From positions 1-64,000 of the forward strand of contig NZ_BCXD01000021.1 of the NCBI RefSeq assembly GCF_001894925.1: DNA of 64,000 nucleotides. Reading direction: 5' to 3'. Shown in pieces: positions 1 through 10,106 of this stretch. This DNA comes from Rhodococcus rhodnii NBRC 100604 (GTDB lineage Bacteria > Actinomycetota > Actinomycetes > Mycobacteriales > Mycobacteriaceae). The stretch's first letter is position 1, and each line of letters opens with the position of its first letter. The notes beneath the pieces are model-generated. The model made no database searches. It was not told the origin of the DNA and saw nothing but the letters and a program-made list of their open reading frames with translations. Both the position numbers and the translations under genes were made by a program.

Positions 1-2
1 GT

Positions 3-611
3 CAGGCCAATCGGGCCTCGATGTCGTCGCTGCTCGAGTCGGGCAAGGCGACGATCGGCGTCGCCGCCTCGGCTCCGTGGGGGCCGGACATCCGCAGCAC
101 AGTGCTGTTCGAGTCGAGATACGCGTGCCTCTACGACCCGGCGTCGATCGGGCACACGGGAGCGCTCACGCTCGACGAATACCTCGCACTGCCGCACGTC
201 ATGATCTCGGCGGACGGGACCCGCGGCATCGTCGACGACGTCCTCGAGGCCGACGGGCTCTCCCGTCGCCGTGTCGCGTCCACCGCGCACTTCGCGATGG
301 TGCCGCTGCTGCTGCGCCAGGTCGCGGGCGTCGCGACGATGCCGCGTCACGCCGCCGAGGTGTTCGCCGGTCACGCTGACCTCGAGGTGTGCGATCCCCC
401 GATCGCCATGCCGACCTTCTCGCTCGCCGCACTCTGGCATCGCACCAGCGGCAGCGATCCGCGCACCGTGTGGATGGTGCGCACCCTCGGCGAACTCGCC
501 CGCACCGTCACCGCGCGCGGGCGTTCGCACTCCCCCACAGAACTCCCCGCAGCACTCGCGCCGGCAGAACTGTCCCCGGCGGACATCACCTCAGGAGGTA
601 CCTCGTCATGA
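3..611 (+). CDS. LysR-family transcriptional regulator, C-terminal part
   Basis: The open frame runs in from the left edge, so the N-terminal helix-turn-helix is outside the window. About 200 residues of the periplasmic-binding-protein-like effector domain are visible, including a typical strand after the ATIGVAAS segment and the VPLLLRQVAGVATMPRHAAEVF segment that matches the late LysR core. The C-terminal 40 residues are Pro/Ala/Ser-rich. The stop TGA overlaps the ATG of the nitrilase gene (ATGA), so the two are co-transcribed in the same direction. This is less usual for LysR genes, which often diverge from their target. The effector is unknown; a nitrile or its acid product is a reasonable inference from the coupling. 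Confidence 0.8.
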   Translation, partial: QANRASMSSLLESGKATIGVAASAPWGPDIRSTVLFESRYACLYDPASIGHTGALTLDEYLALPHVMISADGTRGIVDDVLEADGLSRRRVASTAHFAMVPLLLRQVAGVATMPRHAAEVFAGHADLEVCDPPIAMPTFSLAALWHRTSGSDPRTVWMVRTLGELARTVTARGRSHSPTELPAALAPAELSPADITSGGTSS

Positions 612-1576
612 CGGTCGTCGCAGTCGCCCAGGTCGGTTCGGTCACGTTCGATGCCGACGCCACGGTGGACAAGGCCGTCGCCCACATCGCGGAGGCGGCG
701 GCCGCGGGCGCGCGGGTCGTCGTCTTCCCCGAGGCGTTCGTCGGGACCTACCCCAAAGCGCTGTCGTTCGGCAGCCCGGTGGGACGCCGCACCGAGGAGG
801 GCCGTGACGAGTTCCTCCGTTCCTGGCGCGCGGCAGTGGAGATCGACGGCCCCGAGATCGGCCGCCTCGCCGACGCCGCCCGCGCCCACGACGTCTTCGT
901 CGTCACCGGCATCATCGAGCGTGCGGGCCGAACGATGTACTGCACCATCGTCATGATCGACGAGTCCGGCGCGGTCGTCGGCGCGCACCGCAAGGTGATG
1001 CCCACCGGATCGGAGCGGCTCATCTGGGGGTTCGGCGACGGATCGACACTGCCGGTGGTCGACTCGCCCGCGGGCAAGCTGGGGTCGGTGGTGTGCTGGG
1101 AGAACTACATGCCGCTGCTGCGTACCGCCATGTACGCGCAGGGCGTCGAGATCTACTGCGCGCCCACCGCCGACGACCGCGACACGTGGCTTCCGTCGAT
1201 GCAGCACATCGCGCTCGAGGGCCGCTGCTACGTGCTCACCGCGTGTCAGGTGATGCGCCGCAGCGACTACCCGGACGACTACGCCGCGACCTTCGCGACC
1301 GAGCCCGACGACGTCGTGATGCGCGGCGGCAGCGCGATCGTCTCACCCCGCGGCGAGGTGCTCGCGGGCCCGCTGTTCGACGAGGAAGCCATCCTGTACG
1401 CCGACGTCGATCTGTCCGAGATCGTTCGGCAGAGCCTCGATTTCGACGTCACGGGCCACTACGCCAGGCCTGACCTGTTCTCGCTGCACGTCGACACGGC
1501 CCCTGCGGCCGCCGTCCGGTTCGTCGACGACACCGCGCTCGACGTCAGCGCGGATACGGACGGATCTCGCGCCTGA
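608..1576 (+). CDS. Nitrilase (carbon-nitrogen hydrolase superfamily)
   Basis: A 322-residue cytoplasmic enzyme that should hydrolyse a nitrile to its carboxylic acid and ammonia. The catalytic triad is visible: Glu42 in FPEAF, Lys129 in HRKVMPT and Cys163 in the VVCWENYMPLLR signature. That Cys-Trp-Glu-Asn form is the true nitrilase version of the motif rather than the amidase one. The ATG at 608 is chosen because AGGAGG lies 11 nt upstream and the start overlaps the LysR stop. The longer frame upstream is only the shadow of the LysR gene. The 3' end overlaps the end of convergent recD by 32 bp. Substrate class cannot be read from sequence. Confidence 0.93.
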   Translation: MTVVAVAQVGSVTFDADATVDKAVAHIAEAAAAGARVVVFPEAFVGTYPKALSFGSPVGRRTEEGRDEFLRSWRAAVEIDGPEIGRLADAARAHDVFVVTGIIERAGRTMYCTIVMIDESGAVVGAHRKVMPTGSERLIWGFGDGSTLPVVDSPAGKLGSVVCWENYMPLLRTAMYAQGVEIYCAPTADDRDTWLPSMQHIALEGRCYVLTACQVMRRSDYPDDYAATFATEPDDVVMRGGSAIVSPRGEVLAGPLFDEEAILYADVDLSEIVRQSLDFDVTGHYARPDLFSLHVDTAPAAAVRFVDDTALDVSADTDGSRA

Positions 1577-3416
1577 GCCCGCTCGCGCGCAGCACCCGGC
1601 GCCGCACGCCGGCACGGACGGCCTCCTCGCTCCCGAGGATCCGGACGTGCCGGCGTGCGCGCGTCACGGCCGTGTACAACAACTCTCGCGTCAGCAGCGA
1701 CGACGACTCCTCCGGCAGGACGACGCTGACGACGTCGTACTGACTGCCCTGGCTGCGGTGGATCGTCATCGCGTACACCGTGTGCGTGTCCGCGAGCCTG
1801 CTCGGCGGGATCACCATCGCCTCGTGTCCCCGCGCGAAGGCCGCGCCGAGCGAGCCGTCCGGAAGCTGGACGACGACGCCCGTGTCGCCGTTGTAGATCT
1901 GCAGTTCGTGATCGTTCGCCGCCACGAGCAGCGGCTGGCCCGGACACCACCCGCCGGGATCGAGCGCCCGTCCCGTATCGGCGGCGACCCACTCCATCGC
2001 GTGCCGCGCCCACTGCCGAACCCCGTACGGCCCTTCGCGATGCGCACACAGCAGCCGATGCTCTTCGAGCCGCGCGAGGGCGCCGTCGGCGTCACCGGCG
2101 AGTGCCGCGCGCGTGACGTTCGCCGAGGACCGCACGACGTCGTCGCGCAGTTCCGCGATGTCGTCGCTCCCCCGCCACGAGACGGCGTCCGAGCCCGACG
2201 AGAGGACCTCGACGACGCGGTCGTCGTCGCCGTCCCGGATCGCGACGGCGAGCGCGGCGATGTCGCCGCCGAACCGGCGGCCTCGGCTCAGCCGGACGAT
2301 TCCGGACGCGAGCCGGCGGTGCTCGCCCGCCGAGAGCGCGGCCTCGTCGGGGTCCGACGCCGCGTCGAGATCGGACGAGACGAGTTCACGTACGGCGACA
2401 TCGATCTCGCCGTGGACGGGACGCGCCACGAGGTCGGCGAGCACGGCACCCGCGTCGACCGACGTCAGCTGATCGGGGTCGCCGACGAGGATCAGCCGCG
2501 CATCGGGACGCATCGCTTCGAGCACCCGGCACATGAGCGTCAGCGACACCATCGACGTCTCGTCCACGACGACGACGTCGTACGGGAGCCGGTTGTCGGC
2601 GTTCCACCGGAACCGTGACCCGCCGCCGCGGCGCCAGCCGAGCAGCCGGTGCAGCGTCATCGCCTTCGGTCCCGGCGGGAGACCGAGCACCCCACTCTGT
2701 TCGTCGATCGATTCCTGCAGGCGCGCAGCGGCTTTGCCCGTCGGAGCGGCGAGCCCGATACGCAATGGCCGCGGCGAGGCGCGGACGAGCAACGCGAGAA
2801 TACGTGCGACCGTATGGGTCTTGCCGGTACCGGGGCCGCCGGCGATCACCGTCGTCCACCGGCACGCCGCGAGCGCCGCCGCGATGCGCTGCCGATCGGG
2901 TGCGCGGGCAGGGCTGCCGTCGGCGGCGACGAACAGCGCGTCGAGCGCGGCGCGGACCTCGCTCGGCCGCACCCGGGGAACGTCCTCGGCGCGCACGTCG
3001 AGCAGCGTGCGGATCTGCTGTTCCTGCGCGAAGTAGCGTGCGAGATAGAGCAGTTCGCCCTCGTCGGAATCGACGAGCCGCAACGGGACGAGTGGCCCGC
3101 CCGCACCGCCGATCACGAGCGGGCTCTTCCGCAACTCCGCGACGACCTCGACGGGATCGGGCCACGGGAGCGCCGCGATGTCGTCGTCGGAGAGTTCGTC
3201 GACCGTGACCTCGCTCAGCCGCCGGACGTCGAGGCACACCGAGCCGGATCGGACGGCGCGCACGGCGAGTGCCGCGGCGAGCAGCACCCGCTCCGAGGCC
3301 TCGCCGCCGAGGCGGCCGAGACGGTGCGCGACGTGCACGTCGGCTGCGGTGAGCACACCCGCCTCCGCGAAGGCACCGACGAGTCCGCTCGCGGCCACCG
3401 GAACGAGGGCCTCCAT
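1545..3416 (-). CDS. recD: Exonuclease V subunit RecD (5'-3' helicase)
   Basis: A 623-residue SF1B helicase, the fast 5'-3' motor of RecBCD. Walker A GGPGTGKT is at residues 193-200, followed by VVVDETSMVS (Walker B) and, near the C-terminus, the MTIHRSQGSQYD and LLYTAVTRAR motifs typical of RecD. The first 170 residues form the RecC-contacting N-terminal region. The start ATG at 3416 shares one base with the recB stop (TGATG), so translation is coupled. It is the last gene of recC-recB-recD and ends convergently inside the nitrilase 3' end. The longer upstream frame is a recB shadow. Confidence 0.95.
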   Translation of the reverse strand: MEALVPVAASGLVGAFAEAGVLTAADVHVAHRLGRLGGEASERVLLAAALAVRAVRSGSVCLDVRRLSEVTVDELSDDDIAALPWPDPVEVVAELRKSPLVIGGAGGPLVPLRLVDSDEGELLYLARYFAQEQQIRTLLDVRAEDVPRVRPSEVRAALDALFVAADGSPARAPDRQRIAAALAACRWTTVIAGGPGTGKTHTVARILALLVRASPRPLRIGLAAPTGKAAARLQESIDEQSGVLGLPPGPKAMTLHRLLGWRRGGGSRFRWNADNRLPYDVVVVDETSMVSLTLMCRVLEAMRPDARLILVGDPDQLTSVDAGAVLADLVARPVHGEIDVAVRELVSSDLDAASDPDEAALSAGEHRRLASGIVRLSRGRRFGGDIAALAVAIRDGDDDRVVEVLSSGSDAVSWRGSDDIAELRDDVVRSSANVTRAALAGDADGALARLEEHRLLCAHREGPYGVRQWARHAMEWVAADTGRALDPGGWCPGQPLLVAANDHELQIYNGDTGVVVQLPDGSLGAAFARGHEAMVIPPSRLADTHTVYAMTIHRSQGSQYDVVSVVLPEESSSLLTRELLYTAVTRARRHVRILGSEEAVRAGVRRRVLRASGLRREIRPYPR

Positions 3417-6400
3417 CAGTGCACCTTCCCCGCGAGAACGTCGGACAGCTCGGTGACCAGGGCGGCCGGCGGCGTCCAGCCGTACACACCGCACTCGGGC
3501 GGCGTCTGCGGCCCCGCCATGCCGCGAACGAAGAGATACGCGCAGCCCCCGAGATGCTCCTCCGGGAGGTACCCCGGGAGCCGCTGCCGCAGATACCGGT
3601 GCAGCGCAACCGAATATATCAGCGCCTGCAGCGGATAGTGCGAGTGCACCATCGCCTCGGTCATCCGGTCGCGCGTGTAGTGCGCCGTGGTGAGCTCGTC
3701 GGGCGCGAGACGATTCGTCTTGTAGTCGACGACGACGAACCGTCCACCGACGCGCAGGACGGCGTCGATGCTGCCCGTGAGGAAACCGCGGATCGGAGCG
3801 GTGTCCAGCGCGTCGAGCGCGTCCGCGTAGTGCGCCAGTACATCGGTGCCCGGCAGGCGGCGCCGCAGCGTCGCCGCGACAGCGCCCAGATCGACGACGC
3901 CGTGGGTCGGCACCAGGCCGCCCGCGAGCGGAAGCTCGAAGTCGAGCTCGGCGAGCCGATCCCGGGGCGCCACGTCGGCGAGCGCGATCCCGGGCGCCCA
4001 CGACAGACCGAGCGGAGTGTGGAGCACGGGCAGCAGCCCCGTCGCCAGCGCGTCCGGGTCGACCGGCGCGAGGTGCGCGGCCACCGCCTCGCGGCAGTGC
4101 GTCGTCAGTTCGGTCGCGAGATCCGCCGCCGACGTGTCGACGTATTCGAGGATCTCGTGGACCAGCGTGCCGAAGGCGGTGCCGCCCGGGAAGTCGTTCA
4201 GGGGCGAGGGAATCGCGTCCACCACGTCGTCCGCGTCCACACGGGGCGCGAGCTCGTCGGCCTCCTCCGGCTCGTCCGTCTTCTGCGGAACCTCCGGCTC
4301 GCTCACCGGTGCGTCGTGCGCGGCCGCCGTGAGCGCCGAATAGGACGTCCGCCGCCATGCGGTGTCGAGCGTCCGCGTGAACACGGCCGCCGTCAGCGCG
4401 TCGTCGCCCGTGCCTCCGCTCGACCATCGCGCGTCGTCGTCGCGCGGCGCACCACCGGCCACGACCTCGATCGCGCCGTGGGCATCGGCGACCCGCGCCG
4501 CGAAAAGCTGTGCGACGGCACGATCGTCGGGGACGGGCGCACTCGCTTCGACGTCCGGAGCTCCGGCGGCGCGGCCGAACAGCACACGCTGCAGCGCCGA
4601 CCGCGACGTCGCCGACACCGGCGCCCACCACGCGACGACCCTGCTCTTCGCGCGGGTCAGCGCGACGTACAGGAGCCGCAGTTCCTCACCGGACTCCTCG
4701 GCCTCCGCGCGGGAGCGCCGCTCGCGATAGCCGGGTGCCGTGGGTCCGCCGACGTCGAGCACGCGACGCCCGTCCTCCGAATGCAACAGCAACGTCGCGG
4801 GTTTGGGATGGCGCGCGGCGTCCCACGCGAACGGGACGTACACGATGGGGAACTCGAGCCCCTTGCTCGCGTGGACGGTCGCGATCTGGACGGCCGCCGC
4901 GTCGCTGTCGAGCCGCCGGCTGCGGTCGCCCGTCGTCCCCATCGTCGGTTCGTCGATCCGTTCGCCGAGCCATCGCGCGAGCTCCGCGACGCCGTAGTCG
5001 TTCTCGAGCGCGACGCGGCCCAGCACCTGCGCGATGTGCCGTAGGTCGGTGAGAGCACGCTCCCCCGCGACCTCGGCCAGCATCCGCTCGTCCAGCCTCG
5101 AGCGCGCGGACAGCGTCTCGAAGACCGCGGCGAATCCGGTGGATTCGAAGAGTGCCGCGAGCTCGCGCAGTTCCGACCCGATCAGCGCGAGCGCGTCGTC
5201 GCGATGCTCGTCGAGATCCGCTGCACTCCACCCGAACAGCGGGGTGAGCGCGGCGAGGCGAACGCGGTCGGCGCGGTACGGCTGCTCGAGCGCCCGCAGC
5301 ACCCACGACCACTCGCGCGCGCTGCGGGTCGCGAAGACGCTCGTGCCCCCGGCGAGGACCGAGGGGATGCCGACCTCGTCGAGCGCATCGCGCACCAGGT
5401 CGATCTGGTTGCGTGTCCGCACGAGGACGGCGATGTCGCCCGGCTCCACGGACCTCGCCACCCCGTTCCGCTCGATCGTTGCACCGCTGCGCAGGAACGC
5501 GAGCATCGCCGACGCGACGTCGGACGCCACCGCCGAGCGCATCGCCGCGACGGGCGGAAATCCGTTCGGCGCCGGACGCGCCCGGGCAGCCGAACGAGGC
5601 AGTACGCGGATCTGCAACGGCGCGCCCCCGGGGCACGCAGACTCGGTGCGCACCGCCAACACCGGACGCACCACGATCTCGGGATGCCCGAGCGCGGCGC
5701 CGCCGTACACGTGCTCGAGCGCGCCGACGAGCGGTGCGTCGGTACGCCAGTTCGCGGTCAGCTCGGCGTGCGTCCCGGCATGGCGGACGGCGTCGAGATA
5801 GCTGAGCACCTCCGCGCCCCGGAAGGCGTAGATCGCCTGCTTCGGGTCGCCGACGAGAACGAGCGTCGTGTGCTCGTGGAACGCACGGCGAAGGATGTCC
5901 CACTGCAGCGGGTCGGTGTCCTGGAACTCGTCGATGAGCACGACGCGGTAGCGCTCCCGGATCCGGCGGCATGCGGACTCACCGGACTCGGGGTCCGACA
6001 CGACGGCGTGCAGCAGCACCAGCAGGTCGTCGAAGTCCCGGATCCCGCCCCGCTGCTTGCGCGCCGAGACCTCGCGTCGCACCGCGTCGGCGAACAGCAC
6101 CCGCTGGCCCCACTCGGTCTCCCGGTCGGGCTCCGGTTCGAGGATCGACTCGGCGTCGCCGACGGCGTCGCGGGCGAGCGCGAGTGCATCCTTCTCCGAG
6201 AACGGCACGACGTCGGACTTCGCGTAGGCCCGCAGGTAGATGTCGCCGACGACCTCCGCGACCAGATCGTCGACGGTCTCGACGAACTGGACGTCCGGAG
6301 CACGATCGCCCGCGACGCCGAGCCCGTCGAGCATGCGCTGACAGAAGCTGTGCGTCGTCACGATCGTGCCGGCGTCGAAGTCCGCGAGCGCCGACACGAG

Positions 6401-6715
6401 ACGTTCGCGGCGTTCACGGACGTCCTCGTCGGTTCCCGTCGCGAGATGACGCACCACGCCGTCCGGATGCTCCCGCGCGCCGGCGGGATCGGCGAGCGCG
6501 GTCGCCGTCGCGGTGAACCGCTCGCGCGTGCGTTCGCGCAGTTCCAGTGTCGCCGCGCGACTGAAGGTCACCAGCAGCAGATCCGAGATGCTCGCGACAC
6601 CCTCGGCGACGTAGCGCGTCGCGAGTCCCACGATGGTGTAGGTCTTTCCGGTTCCCGCACTGGCCTCGAGGACCGTCGTGCCGGTAGGCAGCGGCCCGAA
6701 CAGATCGAACGTCAC
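3416..6715 (-). CDS. recB: Exonuclease V subunit RecB (helicase-nuclease)
   Basis: A 1099-residue 3'-5' SF1A helicase with a C-terminal nuclease. Walker A EASAGTGKT is at about residues 18-26, motif II DEFQD at about 262-266, then VGDPKQAIYAFRGAE. The C-terminal nuclease keeps its active-site signature: a GSID segment followed by VVDYKTN, then the QALIYSVAL helix, so it should be active. The start is taken as the GTG at 6715, which overlaps the recC stop (GTGA); the ATG upstream would add 16 residues from inside recC. It processes double-strand breaks together with RecC and RecD. Confidence 0.95.
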   Translation of the reverse strand: MTFDLFGPLPTGTTVLEASAGTGKTYTIVGLATRYVAEGVASISDLLLVTFSRAATLELRERTRERFTATATALADPAGAREHPDGVVRHLATGTDEDVRERRERLVSALADFDAGTIVTTHSFCQRMLDGLGVAGDRAPDVQFVETVDDLVAEVVGDIYLRAYAKSDVVPFSEKDALALARDAVGDAESILEPEPDRETEWGQRVLFADAVRREVSARKQRGGIRDFDDLLVLLHAVVSDPESGESACRRIRERYRVVLIDEFQDTDPLQWDILRRAFHEHTTLVLVGDPKQAIYAFRGAEVLSYLDAVRHAGTHAELTANWRTDAPLVGALEHVYGGAALGHPEIVVRPVLAVRTESACPGGAPLQIRVLPRSAARARPAPNGFPPVAAMRSAVASDVASAMLAFLRSGATIERNGVARSVEPGDIAVLVRTRNQIDLVRDALDEVGIPSVLAGGTSVFATRSAREWSWVLRALEQPYRADRVRLAALTPLFGWSAADLDEHRDDALALIGSELRELAALFESTGFAAVFETLSARSRLDERMLAEVAGERALTDLRHIAQVLGRVALENDYGVAELARWLGERIDEPTMGTTGDRSRRLDSDAAAVQIATVHASKGLEFPIVYVPFAWDAARHPKPATLLLHSEDGRRVLDVGGPTAPGYRERRSRAEAEESGEELRLLYVALTRAKSRVVAWWAPVSATSRSALQRVLFGRAAGAPDVEASAPVPDDRAVAQLFAARVADAHGAIEVVAGGAPRDDDARWSSGGTGDDALTAAVFTRTLDTAWRRTSYSALTAAAHDAPVSEPEVPQKTDEPEEADELAPRVDADDVVDAIPSPLNDFPGGTAFGTLVHEILEYVDTSAADLATELTTHCREAVAAHLAPVDPDALATGLLPVLHTPLGLSWAPGIALADVAPRDRLAELDFELPLAGGLVPTHGVVDLGAVAATLRRRLPGTDVLAHYADALDALDTAPIRGFLTGSIDAVLRVGGRFVVVDYKTNRLAPDELTTAHYTRDRMTEAMVHSHYPLQALIYSVALHRYLRQRLPGYLPEEHLGGCAYLFVRGMAGPQTPPECGVYGWTPPAALVTELSDVLAGKVH

Positions 6716-9700
6716 GGCTGCCCCTCCGTCTCGTGCGCGAAGAGCCCGCCCCACAGGATGCACGCGGTCGCCCCGAACAGCGTCGACTCGGTCGCGTGAT
6801 CGGTACGCGCGGACGCGATCTCCTCGAACGGCGACTGCGGGCCGTACACGTACTCGATCGTGCGGTCCGTCGCGTCACCGAATCGATCGGCCCATCTGGC
6901 CGACGCCGCGGCGAGCGCCTCGTCCTCGCCCTCGCCGCGCGCGCGCCGCTCCGCGTACGCGGCGCTCGCCGTCGGACCGGCCGGCAACGGCCGCGCCAGA
7001 CCCGAGTCGCGCAGAGCGACGAGCGACCGCAGGATCGCATGCGGATCGTCCGGTGCCGTGAACGTCGATCGCCACGTCGGGCGCGATCCCCTGCCGCGTC
7101 CCGTGCACACCGCGCGCGTCGTCGACGACACACACGCCGCCGCGAGCAGCTGGATCCACGCCGCAATGCGATGTTTCGGGGCGAGGCGGGAGAAGGACGA
7201 CCGGACGAGTACGCCGTCGTGGAGACCCGTGACGGTACCGGTGAGGGTGCGGCCGCCACCGAGATCGATCGCGACGTCGACGACCGTCGCCGGTGCGGCG
7301 TACAGCGGCCGGCACGCGTCCGCCAGCCGATCGACGGTGTACTCGACCTCCGCGAGCCCGTGCGCACCCAGTGCGAACGGCGGCAGCGTCCCCCTCCGCC
7401 ACTCCGAGGCACGGAACTCGGCGGCGTCGTGCCCTGCGATGCGCGACGCCAGCATCCGTTCTCCCAGATCCCATTTCGCGAGCGGATCGAGGGTGGTGTC
7501 GAGCGAGTCGACGATCTCGTCGTCGTCCTCGGGGACACGTACCCCCAGTCGCTGCCGCACGAACCCTTGGACCGGGTGCTGCGCGAACGCGACCAGATCG
7601 GCGAGGTCCACGTCGCCCGGTTCGGCGGGACCGAGATCGACGTGGGCGAGTTCGCGCCGCGCCCGCTGCGGCGCCGCGGCTGCACGTGCCCCCGCGAGTG
7701 CGACGGTGTCGAACGAGAACGGGCGCTCGCGCACGCCCTCGATCCGGCGGAAGTTGCGGGCGTCGAAGGGCTGCAACGGATGTTCGCGCACGACCCGTGT
7801 GCGGTCGTCCTCACCCGTCATCGCGACGGCGACGTCGATCAGCCCGCCGACGGGCACCGCGGGCGGCTTGCGCGTACCGGTGACGGGGTCGAATCCGGTG
7901 TACAGCACGACGAGTCGCTCCGTCGCCGACATCACGGCGTCGAGCAGCAACTGCCTGTCCTCGCTGCGCGGATCACGTTCCCCCGCGAGCGGATTGCGGG
8001 CGAGCACGTCGTCGCCGTCGACGTCGAGCGTGCGGGGAAAGACGTCGTCGTCGAGCCCGAGCAGGATGACGACGCGGTGCGGCACCGAGCGCATCGGCAC
8101 CATCGTGCACACCGTGAGCTCCCCGGTCCGGAAGTTGGCGCGGGTCGGACGGCCCGCGAGCGTGCGTGCGAGCAGCGAACGCACGTCGGCGAGCCCCACG
8201 GTCGCCGCTTCGCCGTGCTCGGTGGCGGCGGCGAGTTCCCGGCGGGCGAGCGCGATCTGCCACGCATCGGCGGGAACGGTGGCGGTGAGCAGGTCGATCG
8301 CGGACGTCAGCGCCTGGACCCACGCCGCCACGGGCGCGTCGCCCCGCAGCGAGCCGAGGACGCGCGAGAGCCGATCGACGAACTCGGCGAAGCGCCCCGC
8401 GAGATCGATGTCCGACGAATCGACGTCGTCGAGCGGTGCGACGAGATCGAGCCAGCCGTCGGACGCGTCGGCGCACACCCCGAGCAGGATGCGGTCGAGC
8501 CCGACGCCGATCGTGTTCTGCGCGAACGAGCCGAGCCCGTAGTCGCTGCGCTGCGCTGCGTCGATACCCCAGCGCGCGCCCGAGGCCGTGACCCAGTCGC
8601 GGAGGCGCTCGAGTTCGTCGTCGTCCCAGCCGAAGCGGGTGCGCACGGGGCCGGCGGCGGCGAGATCGAGCAGTTCGGTCGCCGTGACGCGGCCGCTCGC
8701 GAGGTCCAGTACGCGTGCGACGACGGCGAGAATCGGATTCGTCTGCCGCAGTGAACGATCGGCCATCCGGACCCGCAACCTGTGCCCGGGGTGCGCATCT
8801 CCCGCGCCGCCGGGATCGAGCTGCCCGAACGCCGCACGCACGAGCGGGGCGTAGGTCTCGACGTCGGGGCACATCACGACGACGTCGCGCGGCTCGAGAT
8901 CCGGGTCGTCCTCGAACGCGTGGAGCAGTACCTCGCGCAGCACCTCGACCTGCCGCGGCGCGCCGTGGCACGCATGCACCTCGAACGAGCCGTCGGCTGC
9001 GGACGCGCTCCGCTCCGGCTCGCGGTCGTTCGCGATGTCGGCCTGCAGGCGGGCGAGCAGCGATGTCCCGGCGGGCTCCCCGGGACCGACGGTGTCGCTC
9101 TCCCCTCCCGTCGTGCGGGCGCGGAACTCGAGCTCACGGACGTCGCGGGCGAGGTCGGCGAGCAGCGGGTGCGCGACGGCGAGCGCGGACCGGTCGGCAG
9201 CTCGATTCTCGGGAATCGAATACTCCCGCAGGCGTTCCCACATCGCGGGGCTCGGGTGCGGCAGCCAGACGTGGACGTCGCGCCGGTCCGCGAGCGCCGC
9301 GAGGACGGTGAGTTCCTCGGTCGTGAGCCTGGTCGGGCCGAACAGCGAGAGCCGGGCGGGCAGGTCGATCGCGTCGGGATCGTCGCGAATCCGGCGGCAG
9401 TCCTCGTCGAGCGTCTCGGCGGGTGCGCCGCCCACCCGGTCCCGGACACCGCGGTACACCTCGATCTGCCAGCGGAGGTCGTCCGGAACGGTTCCACCGG
9501 CGCCGTCCGAGACGCCGCCGCGCCCCCAGTCCGCGAGCATCGCGGGGCGCGAGGCGCCGTAGCTTCGCAGCAGATCGGCGAGGTGGGCGGCCGTCGCGAG
9601 TCTGCGGCCCGAGCGGTCGGAGCCGGACGGACCGGTGTCTCCGCGCCCGAGATGGCGATCGAGCACCCGCGCCCACGGCAGGCCCTCGGCGTCGTCGACG

Positions 9701-10008
9701 ACGCTCAGCACCGTCCAGACCAGCCGCTCCTGCGACCACGGATCGCGCTCGGGATCGCGCCCGGTGGCCTGCGCGAGTACGTCGCGTACGAGCCGCGACG
9801 GGTGCGGGAACGCGATGTTCGCGGCGACGCCGTCACGCGATGCGCCACCCGACTCGGTGGCGAGGACCTGCGAGAGCCACCGCTCGACGCCCTTCGCGGG
9901 CACCGCGACGACCTCGGGCGCGAACGGATCCGGCAACGGTGCGGCGAGAACCTCCGCGAGACCGGTGGCGAGTGCGTCCGCACGCAGTGCCCGGTGCAGC
10001 CGCAGCAT
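6712..10008 (-). CDS. recC: Exonuclease V subunit RecC
   Basis: About 1098 residues, the scaffold and Chi-recognition subunit of RecBCD, an inactivated helicase fold. The N-terminus MLRLHRALRADAL and the following VPAKGVERWL match the conserved RecC start, which is why the ATG at 10008 is chosen; AAGGGG lies just upstream. An in-frame GTG a few codons further up (VEVFGPS) is an alternative. It heads the recC-recB-recD operon, coupled to recB by a GTGA overlap. The roughly 100 nt upstream, shared with the end of the esterase gene, contain two exact copies of CGACGGCCCG (10021-10030, 10054-10063) but no obvious promoter. Confidence 0.93.
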   Translation of the reverse strand: MLRLHRALRADALATGLAEVLAAPLPDPFAPEVVAVPAKGVERWLSQVLATESGGASRDGVAANIAFPHPSRLVRDVLAQATGRDPERDPWSQERLVWTVLSVVDDAEGLPWARVLDRHLGRGDTGPSGSDRSGRRLATAAHLADLLRSYGASRPAMLADWGRGGVSDGAGGTVPDDLRWQIEVYRGVRDRVGGAPAETLDEDCRRIRDDPDAIDLPARLSLFGPTRLTTEELTVLAALADRRDVHVWLPHPSPAMWERLREYSIPENRAADRSALAVAHPLLADLARDVRELEFRARTTGGESDTVGPGEPAGTSLLARLQADIANDREPERSASAADGSFEVHACHGAPRQVEVLREVLLHAFEDDPDLEPRDVVVMCPDVETYAPLVRAAFGQLDPGGAGDAHPGHRLRVRMADRSLRQTNPILAVVARVLDLASGRVTATELLDLAAAGPVRTRFGWDDDELERLRDWVTASGARWGIDAAQRSDYGLGSFAQNTIGVGLDRILLGVCADASDGWLDLVAPLDDVDSSDIDLAGRFAEFVDRLSRVLGSLRGDAPVAAWVQALTSAIDLLTATVPADAWQIALARRELAAATEHGEAATVGLADVRSLLARTLAGRPTRANFRTGELTVCTMVPMRSVPHRVVILLGLDDDVFPRTLDVDGDDVLARNPLAGERDPRSEDRQLLLDAVMSATERLVVLYTGFDPVTGTRKPPAVPVGGLIDVAVAMTGEDDRTRVVREHPLQPFDARNFRRIEGVRERPFSFDTVALAGARAAAAPQRARRELAHVDLGPAEPGDVDLADLVAFAQHPVQGFVRQRLGVRVPEDDDEIVDSLDTTLDPLAKWDLGERMLASRIAGHDAAEFRASEWRRGTLPPFALGAHGLAEVEYTVDRLADACRPLYAAPATVVDVAIDLGGGRTLTGTVTGLHDGVLVRSSFSRLAPKHRIAAWIQLLAAACVSSTTRAVCTGRGRGSRPTWRSTFTAPDDPHAILRSLVALRDSGLARPLPAGPTASAAYAERRARGEGEDEALAAASARWADRFGDATDRTIEYVYGPQSPFEEIASARTDHATESTLFGATACILWGGLFAHETEGQP

Positions 10009-10106
10009 CCCGCCCCTTCCCGACGGCCCGAACACCTCGACCGCCCCACTTTCCGACGGCCCGGATACTACCGGCGGCCCGGCCCGGATCGCCGGTGCGG
10101 CGCGCG

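Noticed and set aside
371-1207. Long minus-strand frames opposite the LysR and nitrilase genes
   Set aside because: Shadow frames in GC-rich DNA; composition is Arg/Gly/His-rich with no family motifs, while the plus strand has clear conserved proteins.
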